Assembly (NCBI GenBank): GCA_964019425.1
Contig: OZ025810.1
Location: 682,001 to 746,000, forward strand
From: Flectonema sp. DT1601
Taxonomy: Eukaryota > Euglenozoa > Diplonemea > Diplonemida > Diplonemidae
Length of the DNA stretch: 64,000 bases
Reading direction: 5' to 3'
Position numbers and translations under genes: made by a program. Shown here in pieces: positions 56,966 to 64,000 of the stretch (the stretch's first letter is position 1; every line of letters starts with the position of its first letter). The notes under the pieces were generated by a model. That model did not search any database. It was not told the DNA's origin and was given only the letters and a program-made list of their open reading frames with translations.

Positions 56966-58021
56966 GCTTCACTTCATTTTCCATCTCCCCATGTTCGGAT
57001 TCAAGTAACCGCTTCTCGTTCTCAATCTCTAGAACCCTTGTTTCCAACTCTGTAACTTTCTCTGAGTTGCCTGTCTGCAACACATTTGCTAGAGTTGCGT
57101 GTGTAATTTGTGCTACCTGCAGTTGAATCCCTTCTGCTAGGGAAGAATGTTGTTTCTTTTGTGCTCCTTTTGCCAGTTTCCAACTAAGTTTTCTACATCC
57201 CCACTACCTTCTTTCTTAGCTGAGTGACTAAGATGTCGAAAGTGAGAGAGATTCCCCCTGTACACTGTGACTGAGTGATAGGGATTTGATGCCAAATCAG
57301 CATCAGAGGGTGGAAATCGAAGGATAGTGGCAGGATCTTGGCGATACATGATACCAACATGCCTGTTATCACCTGATCCTCGGGCTACTTGCACGTAGCC
57401 TCTCCATTCCACTATCTTCTTCGCTGCCTCTTTCTTGAATCGCAGAACGATTCGATCATCGACTTGCAAGTCACATTGAGGCGATCGGCAGGGGTGGAGG
57501 TTTCACGAATTTTCACGATCCTTCACGGTTTGTCACGAGTTGTCACTACCTATCACGAATATTCACGAAAATTCACTGCCAAAAACATGGTGAAAAAGGG
57601 GGCACAAGCGATGCCCATTTAGTTGTCAAAGTGACATGTATGGCAAACTGAACAGGTTTGACATCGCACAGCACACCAGCACCAACGGTACCATCCTACT
57701 TGTGCGAGTTCCACATGAGAACATTGATGTCGACACACCATCGTTAAGACAGCAGAGATTGCAACGAAGACACATAGAGATCCAAAAGCAGTACTATTGC
57801 AACACATATTATTCACTGGATATCACTCACTTTTTTCACTAGAATTCACACATTTTCACGGGATTTCACTACCAGAAAGCAGCAAAAAATTAAGTGAAAA
57901 ATCGTGAATTTTCGTGTAGCAAAGTGAAAAATCGTGAACACCTCCACCCTGTCGATCTCCTCAGAGAGGACAAGTGTTATTTTAAAGACAATGCCAGGGA
58001 AGACAACGGAAGCATCGATAT
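56966..58021 (-). pseudogene. Unknown protein-coding fragment, split by a hAT-like MITE
   Basis: On the minus strand, coding-like sequence lies on both sides of the MITE at 57489-57951. Upstream (57952-58021) it reads CWSDIDASVVFPGIVFKITL. Downstream it reads VDDRIVLRFKKEAAKKIVEW, then GIMYRQDPATILRFPPSDAD, then after a frame change a coiled coil LETRVLEIENEKRLLESEHG near 56990. I do not recognise the family. TTACAG just upstream of the first piece could be an intron acceptor. It may be a decayed host gene or an element-encoded gene. Confidence 0.4.
57489..57951. mobile_element. hAT-like MITE (463 bp)
   Basis: Ends CAGGGGTGGAGGTTTCACGA and (inverted) CAGGGTGGAGGTGTTCACGA. CAGGG-type ends are usual for hAT. 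Many TTCACGA/TCGTGAA copies lie inside both ends. Flanks share CGATC, but a clean 8-bp duplication is not visible. Confidence 0.62.
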
Positions 58022-58217
58022 CGCTCCAGCAGATGCGAGTACCTGTAAGCTGTGTGTGTATTTTGTGTTTGTTACAACAGGAGAGAAAAGAAAGAATGTC
58101 AAGGTTGATCACCTCGCCTATCAACGCACAACATTGGCGGTCTCTACTAGACCCTGAGTGATCCCACTGGATCTCTCATCGTTCATAGTACCTGTGTGAA
58201 GTTATAAAATCTGTGGG
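58022..58217 (+). mobile_element. Short fragment related to the DIRS-like non-coding copies (fossil)
   Basis: From CTGTAAGCTGTGTGTGTATT to TGTGAAGTTATAAAATC, matching 55086-55253 and 39836-39995. A small relic at the edge of the host gene region. Confidence 0.65.
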
Positions 58218-58417
58218 AATGACCATCTTCATCTATTTTGTATTGTTGAACTAATAAACAAGGAAGAATTATATTACAGTGTCCAAGAGATTAAACATAT
58301 GAAACTGACGTCGGGGTGATGTTGCATCTTCATGAGGTCGGTTAGACAAGACTTTGAAACGCATCGATGCAAGAACGATGCAACAAGTCAAACAACAAAG
58401 CAAACGTTGTGGGATAG
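58218..58417. other. Intergenic, nothing recognised
   Basis: Mixed composition without repeats shared with the left part. The transition from mobile elements to host sequence is here. Confidence 0.5.
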
Positions 58418-58567
58418 CAAGTGATTCCTTTACACATGCTACGTTGGGAAGCACTTCCAAGGAAGCCTGTCCCGAGACATGTTTCACATGTAGCCGTAAA
58501 GAAAGATGTTACAAATAACAGTGCAGATGTTCTTGCTAGAATGATAGCAAAATTAAAAGGTGAATAA
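58418..58567 (+). CDS. Possible terminal exon or small gene remnant
   Basis: 49 codons open up to a TAA, reading VIPLHMLRWEALPRKPVPRH, then VKKDVTNNSADVLARMIAKL. Codon use looks coding, and the preceding GGGATAG could be an intron acceptor. No family recognised and no supporting upstream exon found, so this may be chance. Confidence 0.2.
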   Translation, partial: QVIPLHMLRWEALPRKPVPRHVSHVAVKKDVTNNSADVLARMIAKLKGE

Positions 58568-58912
58568 TGAATGACAACAACAATGATGAATCAAATTATT
58601 TTAAATATTCCTACATAACTATCCATATTGGGTGTCAGTAATGTGTAAAAATAGGAATTTATTAATTGATAGTAGTGTATTTGCTCCCTTGTTGTGTCAC
58701 TCTTTTTTTCAGGGAAATTCTATGCATCAATTATAGGTAGATATGTGTTAACAGGGAGAAAGCAAAATCAGAATTACGTTCTTTTTAATGAGCCCTACTG
58801 AAGCTCCTTCGGGGATAAAAGCAGCGCTCATTTATACTGTGTTGGAGATCTTTTTCTTATTATCGTATTACTAATTACACCAATTGCTCTTCAGTACTTG
58901 TAAGTCATAAAG
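58568..58912. other. Intergenic region upstream of the SNARE gene
   Basis: A/T-rich, no repeats, no clear promoter motif that I can defend. Confidence 0.4.
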
Positions 58913-59578
58913 ATGCCTGTCTATTGTGCTGCTGCTGCGCGTTTGAGTGATGTTGCGATTCTTTGTGGGGAGGTTCGTGCTGCGGAGTCGTTTGATCTTT
59001 CTCAACTGAATGATGTATTGACAAATGTGAAAGGAAAGTCGAATAACAGACTGAGTCTAAATCATGAGCAATATCAATTTCATATGTTGAGTGACGACAC
59101 GGTTGTTATGGTTTGTGTTTGTGATGAAAAATTTCCAAGAAAAGTAGCTTTCACACTTTTGGATGAGATGAAGAAACAGTTTTTAAGAATGTACATTGAA
59201 CCAGTGCATACTCTTTCTAGCAGTATCTGTAATCAATTTAGAGATCCACTCAAAGAATTAATGGACAAACACAGTGAGAACGACGGCAATGCAAAAGTTA
59301 GAGAAATCAAAGGAGCTCTTGAAGACGTTAAAGGGATAATGGTCCAGTCAATAGATAAAGTTATTGAAAGAGGTTCCAAAATCGACACAATTGTTGAACG
59401 CAGCGAGGAACTCGACACAGCTGCTGAAGGCTTTCGCAAATCCGCTCGTGCCGTTAAGCAAAAAGTCTGGTGGCAAAACATCCGAATGAAGATTGCCCTA
59501 GCTGTGGGTCTAATTATGTTAATCGTTATTATCTCTATGGTCTTTTGTGGTGGTCCTAATTACAAGTCTTGCAGGTAA
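58913..59578 (+). CDS. Longin-domain R-SNARE (VAMP7-like)
   Basis: 221 codons from ATG to TAA. R-SNAREs of this type sit on endosomal, lysosomal or secretory vesicles and pair with Q-SNAREs to drive membrane fusion. Residues 1-about 110 form a longin domain (MPVYCAAAARLSDVAILCGE..., with VAFTLLDEMKKQF in its last helix). Residues about 127-187 are the SNARE motif, with the zero-layer arginine R153 in KVIERGSKID. A single C-terminal membrane anchor covers about 192-212 (IALAVGLIMLIVIISMVF), with a short lumenal tail. Length and order match VAMP7/VAMP72 proteins. It has no introns. The longin plus transmembrane anchor rules out Ykt6 (lipid-anchored), and Sec22 is less likely by sequence feel. 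Confidence 0.9.
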   Translation: MPVYCAAAARLSDVAILCGEVRAAESFDLSQLNDVLTNVKGKSNNRLSLNHEQYQFHMLSDDTVVMVCVCDEKFPRKVAFTLLDEMKKQFLRMYIEPVHTLSSSICNQFRDPLKELMDKHSENDGNAKVREIKGALEDVKGIMVQSIDKVIERGSKIDTIVERSEELDTAAEGFRKSARAVKQKVWWQNIRMKIALAVGLIMLIVIISMVFCGGPNYKSCR

Positions 59579-60346
59579 ATTTTCAGTGTTCTGCATATAA
59601 CACGCAGTAATTCATTGTTTTATTTCGCATGAAAGTTGTTTGATAATAGTTGGGAAAAAAAACTAACCAAAAAAAAAAGACAAAAAAAAAAAAAAAAAGA
59701 GGAAGAGGAAGAAAAGAAAACCATGGATCCCACCCAGCTTAGCCACCTAAAAGATAAAAAAAAAAAAAACCATGGATGGTGTTTCGAGGAGAAAATAGGG
59801 AAAAATAAATAGTCCTTCTAGCCACCAAGTCTTGCTGTTCCTATGCTGTCCGAACCTGTATTTGCGCATACTTTACATTACGATGCTTACACATGTTTGT
59901 TGAGTTTGCCTACTGACATTTTTATGTACTGAAACGTTCTCAGGTGACAAGCTTCAAAGAAAAAAAAAAGAAAAGAAAAGAAGATTCCCATCTATGTTGC
60001 TGTTGTTGTTGTTTTTTATTTTTTTTATAAAACTCTGACTGTTTACTCAATTGAAAGAAAAAACAAAAAAAAAAAATGAAATATTAAAAAAAAAAACAAA
60101 AAAAAAACCCAAGAAATTCTACAAACTTACTAACTTGGGTTAAAATATTGCAGCTGAGAGGGGAAAAGAAAAATTTAAAAAAACAAGAAAGAAAACAAAT
60201 TGAATATTTCTGTTACGTCTTTGTGGGTCCATTGCCTAGATAATACAATATTCTTATTATAATGTAACCTCTTTTTTAACTCAACAGGCTATTTCGAGCA
60301 CATGGTACCGTGTGAAGGATAATAATTAATTACGTTGCTCACTAAG
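59579..60346. other. Intergenic region, A-rich
   Basis: Several A runs and a CTGTTGTTGTTGTT stretch. No gene or known element seen. Confidence 0.5.
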
Positions 60347-61558
60347 ATGTCTTCTTCTATGTCGGGGGTTGAGGTTCTGATGGTCAACTTTCGTATTGAT
60401 GGCGAGATTGTTCTTTACATCATTGCTGCTTCTATCTCAACTATTGTTACGTTAATTCTCGCTGATTTACTTGGAAAGAGGAATCGAATCCATGAGGACC
60501 AAGAGAGGTACAATAAAACTCTCAAAATGATTGAAAATGAAACCAAACAATGGAGAGATGCTAAACGAGCAGTAACCGTATACTGTGGGTCATTGACAGA
60601 GAGGATTGCTGTTTATCAGAAAAAGATAAAGGCAAATTATGAAGAAATGGCAACTGGTGGAAGTTGCGGAGAACAATATTTAGAGAAGAGAGCGCAAACC
60701 CTGAGAGGTCAAAACGGAATGGTAATCGAGAAAATGATTGAAACTCAGAGACTTGATGTTGAAAAACGACGACTGCAAATTCTCCTTCAAGACTTTGAAG
60801 GTAGCTACCGAGATGAGGCTGACGAATTCTCAGTTCCGACTAGTCTAGCGAGTGATAGCGAGTCACTGAATAGTACTCTTTCTCAATCTCGTAAGCTAAA
60901 GTTTCACACAGTTTCTATCCACACACCATTAAAAGATTTCACTATTCACATTCAAATACCAGAAGAAGGTGAAATAACTCTTTTAGATGTTGCTGAACAG
61001 ATTAAAACTCACGAACAATGGCCACTGTGTCGACAACAATTAATAATCAACGGCGTGCATGTTAATAATTTGGAAGATGAACTCGATATGGAAGTGACTA
61101 ATGTTGAATTACAGAAAGTTCCTAGATTTTCATGGAAGGGAGGAAAACAATCAGAAAGAAGCAACAGCCACGGTTATGATATTTTAAAAATGAATATGTC
61201 GGTTGACATTGGGGAAATCAGATGGGTTTCTATCCGTCTGAAATCAGGAAACAATGAAAGTCATGATTTCGGAGGACTAACTCCTCGTTTTAACCCAACC
61301 TTCGGAACAGAAAGATGGATAGTCAGCTTATACACCGAGGGAGGTATTGCTGCTCATGACGTACCTCGTCTGATATCACCAAACACTGAATTAACACTCT
61401 TAGTTAATGGAAAAACTAAATATCTTTATTGGTACACATCTTCACTACCAATTGGTAAGCCTTGTTCAACAATGCAATTACTCACTCACGATTTTCCATT
61501 CACGCCTTGCGTACAGACACATGGGGTTGGGGCTGAGTTTGAGATCCTTGAAGTGTAG
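60347..61558 (+). CDS. Membrane-anchored coiled-coil protein with ubiquitin-like domain, unknown function
   Basis: 403 codons. The ATG at 60347 is chosen; the frame extends to a TTG at 60335 but no earlier ATG. Residues 21-42 form one membrane helix (IVLYIIAASISTIVTLILAD). About 48-150 is charged and helical, likely coiled coil. A serine-rich linker follows near 162-182. Residues about 186-258 look like a ubiquitin fold (FTIHIQIPEEGEITLLDVAE, then RQQLIINGVHVNN, then NVELQKVP), matching the hydrophobic pattern of the beta-grasp with no C-terminal diglycine, so it is a fixed domain and not a conjugated tag. The C-terminal 140 residues (WVSIRLKSGNNESHDFGG...) match nothing I know. Short N-terminus, so probably the bulk is cytosolic. 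Confidence 0.7.
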   Translation: MSSSMSGVEVLMVNFRIDGEIVLYIIAASISTIVTLILADLLGKRNRIHEDQERYNKTLKMIENETKQWRDAKRAVTVYCGSLTERIAVYQKKIKANYEEMATGGSCGEQYLEKRAQTLRGQNGMVIEKMIETQRLDVEKRRLQILLQDFEGSYRDEADEFSVPTSLASDSESLNSTLSQSRKLKFHTVSIHTPLKDFTIHIQIPEEGEITLLDVAEQIKTHEQWPLCRQQLIINGVHVNNLEDELDMEVTNVELQKVPRFSWKGGKQSERSNSHGYDILKMNMSVDIGEIRWVSIRLKSGNNESHDFGGLTPRFNPTFGTERWIVSLYTEGGIAAHDVPRLISPNTELTLLVNGKTKYLYWYTSSLPIGKPCSTMQLLTHDFPFTPCVQTHGVGAEFEILEV

Positions 61559-62148
61559 TTATATCTTATTAAGGATTCCAACTCGTTTTTAATTGCGCGA
61601 GACCGCCTTCGTTATTATTACACAGATCTGTGGACTGTCTAGGAATGGATTACTGTTCTCACTATCCACACAATAATTAGGTTATAGTATACCCAAGGAA
61701 TAGTCAATACTAGAAAACGTTTCTTATATGGTTCACTCCGTGGAAATCCAGCACTTGAACCTGTTATTGTATCAAATCAATAGATTTTTGTTATTATTCT
61801 TTTCTTAGGTTTAGTTATTAGTCTTGTTGAAGTAGTCGATCAACTTATTTAATATAATTATCTCACAGTAATGACTTCATAACATCTGATGGCCCTCATC
61901 AATTTGAACCCGTCAGATCTATTCTAGTTATCAAAATATCAATTCAACTACATTCCCATCGTGATTCATACCCGTCCTCACTTTTTATAAAAAAACTGTT
62001 ACGGTAACATAGGCAAGTGGCGCTCAACTATGTTCATGTGGCCTCCATTGACAGTCAAGATTGTCAGGAGAAATTGTTGTTACTTTGAGATTAAGAATGC
62101 AGTATCAAATTACCACCCTTTAAGATCAGTATACAAATAAAAAGAAAG
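61559..62148. other. Intergenic region upstream of the channel gene
   Basis: A/T-rich, without repeats or a gene that I can see. Confidence 0.5.
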
Positions 62149-64000
62149 ATGTCGGTATCAAGAATGGGAATGTTTAATGAGATTGTTAGGTCTCACAGAG
62201 TAGCGACAATAGGACCAAATCGACTTGATCGGTATAATTGTTTAGCATCATCGTTGTGGGTGATGTCTCCTCGTAGTCAAGTTAGAAAATTAGCGATCAG
62301 AATAATGGATCACCGGTATTTTGATAATATCATCTTGCTGGTTATCATCCTGAATTGTGTTACTCTTGCGATGGCAGATCCGTCTTTGAAAGACGTTTCT
62401 GAAATTCAAAAGATGCTTCACATTAGTGAAGTAGCATTTTTAATAATTTTTACAATCGAATTGTTAGTAAAAGTTACAGCTCTTGGATTCCTTCTACACC
62501 AAGGAGCTTATTTGAGAGGTTATTGGAACGCTTTAGATTTTGTTGTTGTAGTGTCGGGTTATCTTCAAATACTCTCAAATGGAGTTAACAATCTAACTAT
62601 GTTGAGAGCTCTACGTGTTTGCAGACCTCTTCGAATGGCTGGAAGACTAAAAGAAGTTCGTCTATTAATGGCAACACTTGGATCATCACTTCCTTTGATG
62701 GTTGATGTCTTTGTGTTGTTAGGATTCTTAGTTTGGGTATTCGCTGTTTTAGGACTCCAACTATGGTCAGGATCACTTCATTATCGATGTTACATCGCAG
62801 TTGGTACTCGGATTTCACGAGATATCCAACAACAATTCTCTCCAAGTGAAGAGCAAAGTCTACTAGGAAAATTAGACCCAAAAGGATCAACGTTAATGTC
62901 ACCACTGTTAGTACTTAATGATACAGAAGTATGTAGTGATTCACAAGGCCATGTTTGTCATCAGAATGGAGTTACTCTTCACCAAGAGTGTCTTCAAAAT
63001 AAATCAATATCTCACTTTGGTCTCGGGACATTTGATAACATAGGTCAGGCGTTACTACTCGTTCTGAAGGATGCTTCACTTGATGATTGGCCTCAGGACA
63101 TGGCAAATTTTCAAAACCGTTCTGGACACTTCGCATGGGTATATTGGGGATTCCTGTCGATGCTTGGTAATTATTTTGTATTTAATTTAATGTTGGCTGT
63201 TTTGTCGGATTCTTTTTCTAAAGAACGTGAAAAGGTAACTCCAAAACCTCCGGAGTGTATGCCTTGGTTGCGGACTCACCATTCTTTAGGTGCCATAATC
63301 CTTCTCGTCTTAGAAGCCACTGCTTGTTATGGATTAACAGCTCAGGGTATGAGTGTCTCTTTACTCACAAGAGGATATTGGAAAGGTGATGAATGGAAAG
63401 AAAATGACATCGACAAGGAACTTCAGATAACAGTTCGCGAAGATTACGTCGATGCTGATGAGGAAGACGATCTTGAGGATAATTTAGTGTCTGGAAGTGG
63501 AACTGAAGGTGAGTCTCCAAAATTAACGTCCGCTAAACTGACAAAACCACCATCAGATCCTGGCGTGTTGTATACTCTTGAGGGAAGAAAGAAACGACTT
63601 TATCACACGCTGAAGATTCTATCTGCAATGTTAGAAGGGAATGACCACACTTGTGATGGTGGTACTGATCTTATTAAGGTAGATATCTTTAGTGGTCAAG
63701 GTCTTATTGTTTGTGATAAAAAGGCATCTGATCCTTATGTCGTTGTGGAAATTGATGCTCGTGGAGGTGACACAACAAAAACAAAATTTTTACAAAAATT
63801 AAAAACTGATCCCCGGCAAGACACAAGAAATCCCGTATGGAACTGTCCGTTATTTTTTAAATTTCCAGGACTACTGACAGCTGATAAAACAAGCATACCT
63901 GGAGGGGTTCCCATTAGACTGACTGTTTATGACAAGGACGATAGAAGTAAAGATGATTTCATGGGGTTCTGTGAATACACATTCAGACCAGACACGACTA
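62149..64000 (+). CDS. Voltage-gated cation channel alpha subunit (Cav/NaV-type), domain I plus C2 domain; 3' end beyond window
   Basis: 617 codons open from the ATG to the right edge. Residues 58-74 form S1, 91-111 S2, 128-143 S3. S4 has arginines every third residue (R153, R156, R159, R162), and S5 spans about 185-205. The pore loop FDNIGQALLLVLKDASLDDW (295-314) and S6 ending NLMLAVLSDSFSKEREK are typical of domain I of four-domain calcium and sodium channels. After S6 comes an extra hydrophobic helix (about 379-400), an acidic linker (DADEEDDLED), then a C2 domain from about 507. Aspartates D523, D528, D595, D597 and D603 sit where calcium ligands are expected, and SDPYV and RNPVWN are family hallmarks. 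The acidic pore residues favour cation, perhaps calcium, permeation. Further domains are presumably beyond the edge. Confidence 0.88.
   Translation, partial: MSVSRMGMFNEIVRSHRVATIGPNRLDRYNCLASSLWVMSPRSQVRKLAIRIMDHRYFDNIILLVIILNCVTLAMADPSLKDVSEIQKMLHISEVAFLIIFTIELLVKVTALGFLLHQGAYLRGYWNALDFVVVVSGYLQILSNGVNNLTMLRALRVCRPLRMAGRLKEVRLLMATLGSSLPLMVDVFVLLGFLVWVFAVLGLQLWSGSLHYRCYIAVGTRISRDIQQQFSPSEEQSLLGKLDPKGSTLMSPLLVLNDTEVCSDSQGHVCHQNGVTLHQECLQNKSISHFGLGTFDNIGQALLLVLKDASLDDWPQDMANFQNRSGHFAWVYWGFLSMLGNYFVFNLMLAVLSDSFSKEREKVTPKPPECMPWLRTHHSLGAIILLVLEATACYGLTAQGMSVSLLTRGYWKGDEWKENDIDKELQITVREDYVDADEEDDLEDNLVSGSGTEGESPKLTSAKLTKPPSDPGVLYTLEGRKKRLYHTLKILSAMLEGNDHTCDGGTDLIKVDIFSGQGLIVCDKKASDPYVVVEIDARGGDTTKTKFLQKLKTDPRQDTRNPVWNCPLFFKFPGLLTADKTSIPGGVPIRLTVYDKDDRSKDDFMGFCEYTFRPDTT

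Noticed and set aside
57894-58161. Small plus-strand frames across the MITE end and retroelement relic
   Set aside because: They cross an insertion boundary and overlap a multi-copy relic; I could not separate them from chance.
60335-60346. TTG start for the ubiquitin-like protein
   Set aside because: An ATG lies four codons downstream at 60347, and a non-ATG start is unlikely.
60339-60349. Initiator-like TCACTA just before the ATG at 60347, as in parabasalids
   Set aside because: It matches the trichomonad initiator pattern, but the other two genes lack a clear match, so it is not enough to suggest lineage or annotate a promoter.

Overview
The window is eukaryotic. Roughly the first 58 kb is a nested mosaic of mobile elements and satellites. 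The last 6 kb carries three compact, apparently intron-free host genes on the + strand: a longin-domain R-SNARE, a membrane-anchored protein with a ubiquitin-like domain, and the start of a voltage-gated cation channel. Short intergenic spacers and long uninterrupted frames under the standard code point to a unicellular eukaryote with a compact gene layout. I cannot name the lineage.

Main repeat families. (1) A LINE with a reverse transcriptase, a CCHC knuckle, a restriction-like endonuclease (R2/NeSL/CRE type) and an unusually long coiled-coil tail. The left edge holds a 980-codon open piece of it, and other pieces lie at 6.9-7.3, 11.1-12.2, 17.1-18.1, 34.9-36.0, 36.9-37.2 and 37.6-38.4 kb. 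(2) Satellite 1: monomers of about 115-145 bp carrying up to three short palindromes, in nine blocks with more than 100 monomers. (3) Satellite 2: a 212-bp monomer that always lies beside LINE tails. (4) Cap X: about 400 bp, starting GAATTTCGATAAAGTGGGAA, at the same end of each satellite-1 array. (5) FAM1: a 3.3-4.1 kb non-coding repeat in three copies, with tRNA-like segments and minisatellites. (6) DNA transposons: two copies of a Mutator-like element with 47-bp inverted ends and 9-bp target duplications that carries a piece of 28S rRNA plus tRNA-like segments; three copies of a 301-bp TA-type MITE; a related 446-bp MITE; a 3.3 kb pogo-like element; a foldback-like element with inverted arrays of a 20-bp unit; and a hAT-like MITE. 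(7) A broken DIRS-like tyrosine-recombinase retroelement near 52-54.8 kb with several related non-coding copies.

Large-scale order. The same arm (cap X, satellite 1, a spacer, GGTATCTC iterons, satellite 2, LINE tail) occurs head to head twice, at about 12.7-26.9 kb and 27.4-52.0 kb, giving two very large imperfect inverted repeats. FAM1, MITEs, the Mutator-like element, the pogo-like element and the retroelement are layered into these arms.

Host end. The SNARE should act in endosome/vacuole fusion, the ubiquitin-like protein is of unknown role, and the channel belongs to the four-domain Cav/NaV family by its first repeat but has an extra membrane segment and a calcium-type C2 domain after domain I. 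The channel runs off the right edge.
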